Shown in pieces: positions 50,304 to 59,065 of a stretch of 64,000 nt of DNA. This DNA comes from CAZPNX01 sp964518765 (lineage in GTDB: Bacteria; Edwardsbacteria; AC1; EtOH8). The translations under genes were made by a program, and so were the position numbers. Numbering within the stretch: position 1 is the stretch's first letter; every line of letters begins with the position of its first letter. The stretch spans positions 66,224 through 130,223 of the forward strand of contig CAZFJC010000004.1 in assembly GCA_964518765.1 (NCBI GenBank), given 5' to 3'. Below the pieces are notes generated by a model. That model saw nothing but the letters and a program-made list of their open reading frames with translations, did no database searches and was not told where the DNA came from.

Positions 50304-51717
50304 TGCCGGCTTTCAATTGGAAATCGCTCAGCCCCAAGGCCACAATCACCGCCAGGAAGAACATGGCCTCGCGCGTCTGGTACACCGGCGTGGAGGAACC
50401 GACGAATATGGAGTTGAATATGGCAATGATGCCCAGGGTCGGCAGCAGGGAGGTAATGTTGTCTTTATTTTCCTTTCTTCGCTTATTATATAGTCTTTGC
50501 AGTATTTTAACCAGCATAACCAGCCAGAGGCCGAAGCCGATCAGCCCTCCCTTGGCTAAAAAGTTAATCATGTCGTTGTGGGTGAAATTCGAATCCCAGA
50601 ATCCGGAGCCTCCCATGCCCGAAACATGGTAACGCCAGAAATGGTAGATATAGCCAAAACCCATTCCGTAAAGTGGCGAGGATAGAAATTTATCGCTTGC
50701 CTGTTTTAACTCCACATTCCGGTTCATGATGGCGATGTCCTTGTGCCTGGCGCCGTAGATCCTCTCGGTTTGAACTCTCCACCACGAGCCCGTCCTGCCG
50801 TAGGACTTGAGGCTCACTGTATGTTCGGATGGTGCAAAATAGAACCAGGCCACTCCTATTATCGATGCCGCCATCAGGGCCAGCGAGGCCTTGCGGAACC
50901 GGCTGTAGAACAGGGACATCAGGCTTATGGTGAAGACCACCGATATCCATATCGTCCTGGTTATGGTCAGCATGGCACAGCCCAAAGCCAAAAGGGCTAT
51001 CGCCGGCCAGAGTATCCTGGGCTTCACCTTATGAATGTAAAATATCGACCCCAGGCACAAAATTACGCCTATGTGGAAGGTGGTAATGCCATAACGATAT
51101 ATGTTCAGGGGATTGAAGGTTATCGGCAGATACCTGCTGGAAAGGTTTATCAGGTCACGGGCAAGACCTATCGATATGGGTATCAACAAAAGAAGAACCA
51201 GCCATCTGTTGTTCCTGTCGCCCAATTGCTCGGCCAGCATCGGTATCAACAGCAAGTTCAAAAGCGGGGCTATGTCCCTGGCCCAGTCCATCACTGTGAA
51301 TCCGTTTGCCGGGCCCAGGAACGGCGAGAAGCAAAGATAGACGAAGAACAGGAATAGCCATTTATACTCCGGCCTGTTCCAGGCATGATCCCTGGCATTT
51401 AGTTTCTGCCACAGCCAGATGGCAAAAAGGAAAACGGTAAGCAGCAGCATAGCCAACTTGAGCACGTTGATGCTGTCGCTCTGGGGGATTGACGGGTAAA
51501 CCAGAAAGTAGAGCGTCGTGCCAAAGACCGGCCGCCATATGATGAAGACCGAGGCCAGGACCAGACCCAGTATGGGCAGCATCTGAGAGGCCGGGTACAT
51601 GACCAACCGCAAGGCGAAGGCGCTGGCCAGCAGGATGTATAAGGTCGCTATAATAACCTCCCGCGTCCCTTTACTTAAACCCGGTATTCTTGAAATTGAA
51701 TGCCACACACCGTTCAT
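50296..51717 (-). CDS. O-antigen ligase/polymerase-like membrane protein (Wzy_C)
   Basis: A 473-residue protein with about 11-12 membrane helices and a large periplasmic loop (~320-390) ahead of the last helices, with GMGFGYIYHFWRYHVSGMGG followed by THNDMINFLAKGGLIGF, the pattern of the Wzy_C domain in O-antigen ligases (WaaL) and polymerases (Wzy). Sequence alone does not distinguish the two; a second copy is not in the window. Between glycosyltransferase genes with gaps of 4 bases. Confidence 0.88.
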   Translation of the reverse strand: MNGVWHSISRIPGLSKGTREVIIATLYILLASAFALRLVMYPASQMLPILGLVLASVFIIWRPVFGTTLYFLVYPSIPQSDSINVLKLAMLLLTVFLFAIWLWQKLNARDHAWNRPEYKWLFLFFVYLCFSPFLGPANGFTVMDWARDIAPLLNLLLIPMLAEQLGDRNNRWLVLLLLIPISIGLARDLINLSSRYLPITFNPLNIYRYGITTFHIGVILCLGSIFYIHKVKPRILWPAIALLALGCAMLTITRTIWISVVFTISLMSLFYSRFRKASLALMAASIIGVAWFYFAPSEHTVSLKSYGRTGSWWRVQTERIYGARHKDIAIMNRNVELKQASDKFLSSPLYGMGFGYIYHFWRYHVSGMGGSGFWDSNFTHNDMINFLAKGGLIGFGLWLVMLVKILQRLYNKRRKENKDNITSLLPTLGIIAIFNSIFVGSSTPVYQTREAMFFLAVIVALGLSDFQLKAGNA

Positions 51718-51721
51718 GCGC

Positions 51722-52816
51722 TCATGACCTCTTGGCCGCTGTTTCTTTAAGTATCCGGTAGACTTCCTGCCCGGCCCTTTCCCAGGAGAATAATTTTACC
51801 CTCTTTAACCCTTTCTCTACCATTTGCGCACGAAGGCTTTTATTCGACAGAACTTCTTCCATCGCATCTGCCATGGCGGTCACGTCGTAGGGATCGAAAT
51901 AACGGACGGCATCGCCTCCCACCTCGGGCAGGGAGGCGGCATTGGAGCAGACCACCGGACAGCCGCAGGCCATGGCCTCCAGCACCGGCAGTCCGAAACC
52001 CTCCACCAGGCTGGGGAAGACGAAGAGCTTGGCCGTCCGGTACAGCCCGATTATTCTTTCGTCGCCGGGGTTCTCGATGACCTCGACGCCCTCCGAGATT
52101 CCCTTGGCCTTTACCAGGGCTGGCATGTCGTAATAAAGCTGGCGGTACCCGCTGGACACGCTGCGGCCCGCCAGGACCAGCCGGCCGCGGTAGCCTAGGG
52201 TCCGGAGTCGGACGAACGCGTCGAGCAGCCGCTCCAGGTTCTTCCGCCGGTCAAAACCGCCTACGTAGAGAATGAAATTCTCCCGGCCGCCTCCTATGGG
52301 GGGGGTGAACTTCTCGGAAACGCCGTTATGGATGACGCGTATATCGCCTGAAGGTATCCGGCAGTGCCTGCTTATCTTCTCAGCCGAATAGTGGGACACC
52401 GTGGCCACCGCTTTGGCCACGTATTTGAGCCTCAGCATCTGGGCCTTCACCTGCATGGCGTCGAAAAGTCCCCGCCGATATTCGGCCAGCAGGGTTGCTT
52501 GGGCGATATCGTGCACCACCACCACGGTGGGCGTCCACGGCCATAGCCAGAAATCGTTGGCCGGGAAAAGCATGACGTCGATGCCGTCCTTTAGGGCGAC
52601 CCGGGGCAAGGTCCAATTGAGCCAGGGTCGTAAAAACTGCTTGGGGAGGTGCCTTAAGACGTACCTGTCCCCAAGATTAATCTCCACCGCCGTCGGGCTG
52701 TAAAGCATGAACTCGCCGCCGCCGCTGGTCCTCCGCCAGGCCTCCAAAATTTCCGAGAGGTAGCGGCCCGGACCCCTGCCCTGTGCCAGGGCGCTGATGT
52801 CAATCCCTATCTTCAT
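51722..52816 (-). CDS. Family 4 glycosyltransferase
   Basis: A 364-residue GT-B enzyme. MKIGIDISALAQGRGPGRYL and VVHDIAQATLLAEYRRG in the N-domain; IRVIHNGVSEKF, ILYVGGFDRRKNLERLLDAF and FPSLVEGFGLPVLEAMACGC in the C-domain, where the conserved Glu of the E-x7-E motif is intact. Mannosyl- or similar transferase; donor unknown. Its N-terminus overlaps the GT2 gene by 17 bases. Confidence 0.94.
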   Translation of the reverse strand: MKIGIDISALAQGRGPGRYLSEILEAWRRTSGGGEFMLYSPTAVEINLGDRYVLRHLPKQFLRPWLNWTLPRVALKDGIDVMLFPANDFWLWPWTPTVVVVHDIAQATLLAEYRRGLFDAMQVKAQMLRLKYVAKAVATVSHYSAEKISRHCRIPSGDIRVIHNGVSEKFTPPIGGGRENFILYVGGFDRRKNLERLLDAFVRLRTLGYRGRLVLAGRSVSSGYRQLYYDMPALVKAKGISEGVEVIENPGDERIIGLYRTAKLFVFPSLVEGFGLPVLEAMACGCPVVCSNAASLPEVGGDAVRYFDPYDVTAMADAMEEVLSNKSLRAQMVEKGLKRVKLFSWERAGQEVYRILKETAAKRS

Positions 52817-53759
52817 GCGGTTTATTTTCGGCGCCTTCCGAGGCGAGCCTCAAGCCGTATGCGTAGCTCATTCGGCACAGTAGGTCCAGTAGGCGCTCGG
52901 CCATCCTTGCCGGAACAATCCCCACGGAGGCGCGCAGCAGCGACCTGGCCAGCTTAAGAAGTTGTTTCTTGAGGAGGGGCCTGTAGATCGATCTCCCCGG
53001 ACACAGTATACCGGCTACCGATATCTCCCTGGCCAACTCCGGATGCAGCCTGGCGAAAACAAAGGCGGATCTGCCCCAATCCACCCACTTGTCCAGATAG
53101 GCGTCAAGGGTCTCGCGGTTGGCATGCCGCCCCACCGCCTGCTTTTCGAACACCATTCTCGTCCCCCGCCGCTTGATCCGGTAGCCCAGTTCCGTATCCT
53201 CGCAACTATAGCCCTTGAAGGACTCGTCGAACATCCCCACCATAGGCAACAGGCCGCGCGGGACGGAGCAGTTGCCCGTAAGGAAGAAGTTGTACCTCAG
53301 GTCGTCCTTCTCGACCTCCATAATTCTATGTAGTCTTTCCATGCGGCGGCGGTAATGACCGTTCACCGGGTCCCGGGGCACGCCTTCGTCAACCGGCACC
53401 GCCCCCACCACCACGCCGCCGCCGATCTCCCTTTGCTTGTCGTAATGCGCCTGCAACAGCTGAGGCTCGGCCCAGATGTCGTCGTCCAGCATCAGCACGT
53501 ACTCGCCCCTAGCGGCCTTTATACCTCGGTTCCTGGCGGCCGCCCGGCCCAGGTTCTTGTCCAGACGTATCATATTCCATCTTTTTCTGCACCCCAGGCC
53601 GAATCCAAGTTCCGGAAGCGGTTCGGTCGACGCATCGTCGACCACGATGACCTCGTAACTGAAACCACACTCCTGACGTTCCAGGCAGTCCAGTGTCCTG
53701 GCGAGTATTTCTGGACGGTTATGCGTCGGTATGACGACGCTGAATATCGGACGTTTCAT
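52800..53759 (-). CDS. Family 2 glycosyltransferase
   Basis: A 319-residue GT-A enzyme: SVVIPTHNRPEILARTLDCL, VDDASTEPLP, LGRAAARNRGIKAARGEYVL and MLDDDIWAEPQLLQ (DxD). GYSCEDTELGYRIKRRGTRM is the acceptor/base region. No membrane helices. Start lies 41 bases inside the interrupted methyltransferase gene. Confidence 0.93.
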   Translation of the reverse strand: MKRPIFSVVIPTHNRPEILARTLDCLERQECGFSYEVIVVDDASTEPLPELGFGLGCRKRWNMIRLDKNLGRAAARNRGIKAARGEYVLMLDDDIWAEPQLLQAHYDKQREIGGGVVVGAVPVDEGVPRDPVNGHYRRRMERLHRIMEVEKDDLRYNFFLTGNCSVPRGLLPMVGMFDESFKGYSCEDTELGYRIKRRGTRMVFEKQAVGRHANRETLDAYLDKWVDWGRSAFVFARLHPELAREISVAGILCPGRSIYRPLLKKQLLKLARSLLRASVGIVPARMAERLLDLLCRMSYAYGLRLASEGAENKPHEDRD

Positions 53760-54651
53760 TTATTATGGCGAAGGCGTAGTTGGGCGCCATCAGGGACTGG
53801 ACGCTAGTCAGACTTAAAAGCTTCACCACCAGGGCGTCAAGCCCCAGGGCCCTGAGCAGGCCGAAAGCCTTCCTGGCCGCCGCGTTCCTCACCGCTATCC
53901 GGCCGCCGATCTTGCCGGCTATCAGGCCCATGTCGGGCTGTACCATGCAATACTTCAGGCCCAATGCCCTCAGGTGGCCCATGAACTGGAACGGGGAGAT
54001 GAAAACGTTGGTGCTGTATTCCTTTTCGCGCTTGAACAATTTTGTGACTATGAACGCGGCGACGCTTCGTGGCAATAACGCCACCAGCGGCAGCCGGTAG
54101 TGCTTGTCTCTTATTATCTGTCTTATGGCGTATCGATTGGGAAAGTTGACGTAAAGCATGCCTCCAGGCCTGAGAAGCGACAGCATGTCGTCCAGGCTGC
54201 CATACGGGTCGGAGATGTGCTCCAGCAGGTGGTTGCAGATAATGACGTTGGCCGTTCCCCGCTTGAAGGGCAATCGGCCGGCGCAGGCCCTTACCAGCTC
54301 CCAGGCCAAGCCCTTCTCCTTCATAAACTCCCTCTGGAAAGCCAGCCTAAAGACCGACAGCTCCAGGCTTATCACCCGGGCGCCCTCCTCGGCGAATCTG
54401 TATGATTAGTAACCGTTGCCGGAACCTACGTCTATCAACACCTTGCCCTCAAGTCTGGTCAGCCTTTTGATCGTGTCCGGCAAAAGTGTTTTGCGCCTGC
54501 CCAGAATGCTTTCCAAATGGTATAGCGTCAGTTTCTCCCTCTGGCGCTTGTCGTATATGCCCTGCTCGATAAGCTCCAGCAGCCGCCTGTTCCTAATGCC
54601 TTCTTTTAGTGCGTCTAGGCTCAAGCCGCGAACCTCACATGCAGTCCACAT
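53719..54651 (-). pseudogene. SAM methyltransferase gene interrupted by an in-frame TAA
   Basis: One continuous frame (311 codons) is broken only by TAA at 54408-54406. Upstream codons encode RLEGKVLIDVGSGNGY, methyltransferase motif I; immediately after the stop the frame continues SYRFAEEGARVISLELS, motif II, then NVIICNHLLEHISDPYGSLD and LLRPGGMLYVNFPN. Frame, spacing and motif order are those of a normal protein, so this is a point nonsense change in an otherwise sound gene or a sequencing error. Downstream translation could restart at 54375 but would lack the SAM loop. Overlaps the GNAT gene by 17 bases. Confidence 0.85.
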
Positions 54652-55651
54652 CGCCCATGGAGAAATTCCAGTATCCTGGTCTCAGGGCCAGCGAAGCATT
54701 CTCCATCGATGGGTTTGGGTAGACTATAAGCGGCTGGGGAGGGTACAATCCAAAAGGCCTGAAGCGGCTCTCCCATACCCTCCAGCCGTTGTTCATAAGT
54801 GCCCTTGCGGCCAGCCTATTGCCCAGGATCCAGGCGTGGCTCATGTCCTGTCCCTGGGATCGCCATATTTTGTTAAGCGCCTTGGCCAGCGCCTTGTAGG
54901 CGTCGGTGTCCATCTCGCCGTACATCTCCAGCAGGTTCCCGCCTCGGATGACGGCGAATCCCTTGAGCCTGCCTTCATCTTCGACCGTCAGCACCTGGTA
55001 TTTGTAAAACGGGTGTCTTGAATACCTCCATTTGAGGTAGTTCGAGTCCTTTACGGTGGATATATGGTGATCGCTCTTGGTCCTCATCCAAAGCTGGTCG
55101 AATCGCTCGTCGAAACCCTTGACCATCCGCACCCGGTAGCTGTGGTAGGCCATGCGGAAACCGGCAGTATCCTTAATATTTGTTTTTACGCCAAGGATGG
55201 CCCTGAGGACTCGCCATTTACTTATATTAACATAGTATGGAAGCACAGCCACTTTACGATGACCAAGTTTATTGACGTATCCAGGATAGGACATTTTCCC
55301 CGGCGCGCTATATCTAAACAGATAATTGCGTATATTCATTTCTTCGAGAAGCCTCTGGGTGAGTCTGGTAAACAGACCCTGCCCCCTATAGGCGCCGTCG
55401 ACCATTGTGTCACCGCCCTGGCATGCAGTGACTTCCGAGCCCTCGATTACGAATTTATATGGGCATAGCGCAACAAATCCAACCAGCTTTTCGTCTTCCC
55501 AGGCGCCGAAGCCGAAGGCCTTTCCGGCCGGGCTCTCCAGGAACTTCCAGTTGACGTACGCCTGATCCACTGCCCTTCCGTAGACCGAGTGGTAAAGGCC
55601 GCAGAATTGGCTCCAGTTCTTGACGAAGTCGAATGGCCTTATGTCGATCAT
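54635..55651 (-). CDS. GNAT-family acetyltransferase
   Basis: A 338-residue protein with GNAT signature MVDGAYRGQGLFTRLTQRLL (acetyl-CoA loop RGQGLF) in the N-terminal half, preceded by LVGFVALCPYKFVI. The C-terminal half (~180-338) resembles the double-domain GNATs found in polysaccharide clusters (similar to FemAB-like relatives). It may acetylate an amino sugar. Preceded by a repeat element at 55662-55706. Confidence 0.82.
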   Translation of the reverse strand: MIDIRPFDFVKNWSQFCGLYHSVYGRAVDQAYVNWKFLESPAGKAFGFGAWEDEKLVGFVALCPYKFVIEGSEVTACQGGDTMVDGAYRGQGLFTRLTQRLLEEMNIRNYLFRYSAPGKMSYPGYVNKLGHRKVAVLPYYVNISKWRVLRAILGVKTNIKDTAGFRMAYHSYRVRMVKGFDERFDQLWMRTKSDHHISTVKDSNYLKWRYSRHPFYKYQVLTVEDEGRLKGFAVIRGGNLLEMYGEMDTDAYKALAKALNKIWRSQGQDMSHAWILGNRLAARALMNNGWRVWESRFRPFGLYPPQPLIVYPNPSMENASLALRPGYWNFSMGDVDCM

Positions 55652-55661
55652 GGCTTTTTTC

Positions 55662-55706
55662 TGTCACCCGGAGACTAGCTTATTCGCCTTACTGGTTGAA
55701 GGGTGA
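55662..55706. repeat. Diverged copy of the TGTCACCC...AAGGGTGA element
   Basis: TGTCACCC at 55662-55669 and TTGAAGGGTGAC at 55695-55706 bracket a variable middle. It lies in the 69-base gap between the GNAT and deacetylase genes; same length as the copies near 46.6 kb. Confidence 0.6.
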
Positions 55707-55720
55707 CGACTAAGCAAGTA

Positions 55721-56398
55721 TTATTTTCTCCTTATCTTCTCCACTACCGTCCCCGGCAGCTCCCATATGTTCTTCAGGTCGTAAAGGCCGGATATCTTTG
55801 CCCTCAGCATCCATTCGCTGTCCAAGCCCGATATCTCTATCCTCCTGGTTCGATACGGGTCCCCCCACCCCGCCCAGATGGAGCCGCTGGTGGTGAAAGC
55901 CCGAACGTAGCCCGCCTCTTTGACAGCCTCGATCACCCGCTGGTTAAAATAGCCGTAGGGGTAGGCGAACGTGTCGACCTTGACCCCAAGCCTGTCCTCG
56001 AGCATTTTTCTGGAACCACTCACTTCATTATGTAAGGCTACATCATCTAGAAATCGCAAATCACGGTGAGTGAATCCATGACTGCCGATATTTACGCCGT
56101 CTCTCTGGAGTTCCCTAGCCTGACTCCAATTAAGTATTCGCCTGCCGGCTAGCACGCCCTGGGTATCCCAGTCATTGATGCCTCCCATCCGCCCTGATAC
56201 TAAGAATAACATTATCTTTGCCGACCAACGCCTATAGAAATCCCTTCCCTCTGTAATATTGTCCAGATAACCGTCGTCAAATGTTATTAGATCTTGCTTT
56301 CTGCAATTTTCAAAAAGTCTAAGACGCTGTGGTTCTAGCGTATACTTACTGGCTGGTTTGCCAAGTGCATGCAGCATGAATATTCGACGCATGATCAT
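55721..56398 (-). CDS. Polysaccharide deacetylase (NodB-like)
   Basis: A 225-residue NodB homology domain: ITFDDGYLDNITEG (the metal-binding Asp pair), NIGSHGFTHRDLRFLD (metal His pair) and TFAYPYGYFNQRVIEAV. It removes N-acetyl groups from sugar residues. No signal peptide is visible, unusual for enzymes acting on finished polymers, so it may act on a lipid-linked intermediate in the cytoplasm. Base composition is AT-richer than in neighbours on the 5' side. Confidence 0.88.
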   Translation of the reverse strand: MIMRRIFMLHALGKPASKYTLEPQRLRLFENCRKQDLITFDDGYLDNITEGRDFYRRWSAKIMLFLVSGRMGGINDWDTQGVLAGRRILNWSQARELQRDGVNIGSHGFTHRDLRFLDDVALHNEVSGSRKMLEDRLGVKVDTFAYPYGYFNQRVIEAVKEAGYVRAFTTSGSIWAGWGDPYRTRRIEISGLDSEWMLRAKISGLYDLKNIWELPGTVVEKIRRK

Positions 56399-56683
56399 AT
56401 ACTTGATATAAGCCTATTTGCCATTTTTTCAGTCCTTATCTTACGCCCTTTGATATATAAATGACAAACCGTGTCGTAGAAGTATCTGGATGGATAGACG
56501 TCCTCCTCCGGTTTAGAAATTACGGAAATATATTTGATGTGTTATTTTCATATGTGTTTAGTTTCACCAGGTTGTTGACAGTAGTGGTATAATTAAAATA
56601 CCCTAACTCAAACTGCCTGAAGAAGTGGTGAAACTGTACAGGTAATTGAATAGAATTTGTAATAAGTATTTTGTCCAATCGCT
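56399..56683. other. AT-rich non-coding gap in the glycan cluster
   Basis: No gene is evident; the stretch is clearly richer in A+T than the flanks. Frames crossing it are shadows of the epimerase gene. It may hold a promoter for the deacetylase group or a join between cluster parts of different origin. Confidence 0.5.
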
Positions 56684-57610
56684 CTAATAGATATTGTGCT
56701 CTATCTCCTCCACGTTCAGCCTGGACTTCACCTTGGCCAGCACCCGGTCCATGCCCTGCTCTACCGATATGGAAGGCTCGAAACCCAGCAGGTCCCTCAT
56801 TCTCTTGAGTCCCGGGTATTTCTCCAGAGTCATCCGGCCGGGCAGGTCCACCAGCTCCACCAGCTTTCCGAAGTCGGCCCTGGTCTTCTGACACATGTAG
56901 CGGGCCAGGTACTCGGTCTCCACCACCCGAGGGTGGCCGATGTTCACCGCGGTGTATTCATTGAGCTCCATGGCCTTGATGATGGCCGAAACCGCGTCGT
57001 CCATGTGCATCCAGCTGCGCTTGGAGTTCTTGTGGACGGTGATCTTCTCCCCCCTCAGGATGCCCTCAGCGAACCGGATCATGGCCGAGCGGTGGTCGCC
57101 CATGGTCTCGTCCTCGTCGTAGAACATGAAGGGACGGATGGTGACGGCTTTGAGCCCGTGGTTTTTAACCTCGTACTCCACGATCTTCTCGGCCAGCCAC
57201 TTGGTCAGGCCGTAGCGGTTGTTGGGGGCGATGTCCGGCCTCTCCTCGTGCATCTCGCCGGTGATGTTGCCGTAGATCTCCGAGGTGGAGAAGTTGATCA
57301 TCTTGGCGCCGACGTTCTTGCACAGCTGGGCCACGTTGTTGGTGCCCGAAAGGTTGGTGTCGATGGTCAGGTGCGGCGCCTGCTCGCAGGTCACCCGGCT
57401 GACCATGGCCGCCAGGTGGAAGACCACCTCCGGCTTGAACCTCAGGGCGTCGTCGTAGAGATCCCCCAGGGAGACGATGTCTGTCTGGGCGTAGTCCGGG
57501 GCGTAGTGCTGGATGATGTCCGAGCGCATCACCTGGTGGCCGGCCGCCCGCAGGCGCTTGACCAGCTTGGTGCCGATGTTGCCCTCGCTGCCTATTACCA
57601 GGATCTTCAT
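56684..57610 (-). CDS. NAD-dependent epimerase/dehydratase
   Basis: A 308-residue short-chain dehydrogenase of the extended type: nucleotide loop IGSEGNIGTKLVKRL, NFSTSEIYGNITGE (catalytic Ser/Thr), YGLTK (Tyr-x3-Lys), and TIRPFMFYDEDE. It converts a nucleotide sugar by 4-epimerisation or dehydration. The exact substrate is unclear. Higher GC than the genes on both sides. 12 bases after the flippase stop. Confidence 0.92.
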   Translation of the reverse strand: MKILVIGSEGNIGTKLVKRLRAAGHQVMRSDIIQHYAPDYAQTDIVSLGDLYDDALRFKPEVVFHLAAMVSRVTCEQAPHLTIDTNLSGTNNVAQLCKNVGAKMINFSTSEIYGNITGEMHEERPDIAPNNRYGLTKWLAEKIVEYEVKNHGLKAVTIRPFMFYDEDETMGDHRSAMIRFAEGILRGEKITVHKNSKRSWMHMDDAVSAIIKAMELNEYTAVNIGHPRVVETEYLARYMCQKTRADFGKLVELVDLPGRMTLEKYPGLKRMRDLLGFEPSISVEQGMDRVLAKVKSRLNVEEIEHNIY

Positions 57611-57622
57611 GTCATATCCTTT

Positions 57623-59065
57623 TCAAATATTTCGTCTGGTGTGGTACAGGTAACCCAGGGCCCCCGCCATGATGGGTGCCAGGACCGCCGCCTTGAGGGC
57701 TAGCGAGACCATCGGTCTTACAGCTCCGACGGAGGATATCAGCGCCGCCGCCAAGGCACAGGCACCCAGTATTGTCATTATCTTCAACCATGGCACCTCG
57801 AGCCGTTCCAGCCGTTGGGACAACGTGAAGTTTAGGGCCATCAAAAAGGCATATCCGACCAGTGTGGCCCAGGCCGCGCCTGCGATCCCCATCCGCGGCA
57901 GCAGCAGCAGGTTGGCGGCGATGTTGGCCGCAGCGGCGGCTGCGTAAGTCAGACTAACCAACTGTAGCCTGCTCTTCAGGAAGAAAGTGGGCAGGAAGTA
58001 GTTGGACAGGGCGGCGCACATCTGTCCCGCCAGTAGTATCAGAACCAGGCTGCCGGCACGGTGGTACTGGGATGGCGTCAGAAGTCTTATCAGGTCCGGC
58101 GAGGCCGCAAGCATCATCAGCAGGGCCGCCCCGCAGCCTATCAGGAATACCGGAAGGAATTCGCCCATCTGCGACACAAAGTTCCGCCGGCTCCGGGCGT
58201 TCACGGCGAACATGTGCGGCCTCCAGGCCGCCAGTACCGGATTTATTAGAAACATGATAGCCATGCCGAAGGTGTAGCCTACCGCGTAGATGCCCACCTC
58301 GACCGTCGAGTGTAGCAGCTTTTGGATCAGCACCCGGTCCGAAAGGCTCAGCACCCAGGCTAACAGCTCGATGACCAGCTGGAAGGCAGAAAGCCGGAAT
58401 ATGACCCTTATGAAGCTGAAATCAAAATGTATCCTTATGGACTTCCAGACGGCCGGAAGACAGAATGCCAGCACCGCCAGGCTGGCGGCGATGTCCGCCA
58501 GGAAGACGGCCACCAGGCCCATCTTCATTACAACCAAGAACAGGACCGTCGCACCCACCCGCACCAGCACTGAGGTCAAATTGTAGGCCAGTATCTGTTT
58601 CTTCTGCTCCCTGGCCCGAAAGAGTACGTAAGGTATAATGGACTGGGTAGCCAGGAAGACGTTGACCACCACCAGGACCAGCAGGAACGAAAGGCCTTCG
58701 TTCTTGAGCAGAAAGCCTGATATCGGTCTTGAAAAAATGCCAATTGCTGAGAGGATGGCCAGGTTGGCCCCCAGATTGAACAGCCAGACCGTGCCCAGGA
58801 ACTTTTTCAGGTCCTGTCCCTGGTAGTCCCAGACCAGCTTCTGCAGGCTGTCAGGAAAGCCCATGAAGGCCGCCAACCGGACGATGAAGGCGAAGGTATA
58901 AAAGAGCACCATCGAGCCGTACTGCGTGGTGTCTAAGTAGTGGGTGTAAACAGGAAGCAGCAGCAGGCCCAGGGCTCGGTCCAAGATTGGGGTGATGCCG
59001 TATATGGAGCTAAGTCCGAAGATCTTCCGAAGGGAGATCCCGCTAGGTTGTATGGCTTCTTCCAC
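57623..59065 (-). CDS. Lipid-linked oligosaccharide flippase (Wzx-like)
   Basis: A 480-residue protein with about 14 membrane helices of the MOP/polysaccharide-synthase superfamily. IYGITPILDRALGLLLLPVY near the N-terminus is the typical first helix; VFLATQSIIPYVLFRAREQK and LISNAVGYT-like central segments follow. It moves the undecaprenyl-linked repeat to the periplasmic side, where the Wzy/ligase-like protein acts. Overlaps the GT4 gene by 23 bases. Confidence 0.93.
   Translation of the reverse strand: MEEAIQPSGISLRKIFGLSSIYGITPILDRALGLLLLPVYTHYLDTTQYGSMVLFYTFAFIVRLAAFMGFPDSLQKLVWDYQGQDLKKFLGTVWLFNLGANLAILSAIGIFSRPISGFLLKNEGLSFLLVLVVVNVFLATQSIIPYVLFRAREQKKQILAYNLTSVLVRVGATVLFLVVMKMGLVAVFLADIAASLAVLAFCLPAVWKSIRIHFDFSFIRVIFRLSAFQLVIELLAWVLSLSDRVLIQKLLHSTVEVGIYAVGYTFGMAIMFLINPVLAAWRPHMFAVNARSRRNFVSQMGEFLPVFLIGCGAALLMMLAASPDLIRLLTPSQYHRAGSLVLILLAGQMCAALSNYFLPTFFLKSRLQLVSLTYAAAAAANIAANLLLLPRMGIAGAAWATLVGYAFLMALNFTLSQRLERLEVPWLKIMTILGACALAAALISSVGAVRPMVSLALKAAVLAPIMAGALGYLYHTRRNI

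Noticed and set aside
56520..56894. 124-codon minus-strand frame overlapping the end of the epimerase
   Set aside because: Its N-terminal half is a shifted reading of the epimerase gene and its tail is AT-rich gap sequence; no ribosome site.
56696..57703. 335-codon + strand frame opposite the epimerase gene
   Set aside because: Shadow frame with a Leu/His/Val bias; the epimerase motifs are on the other strand.
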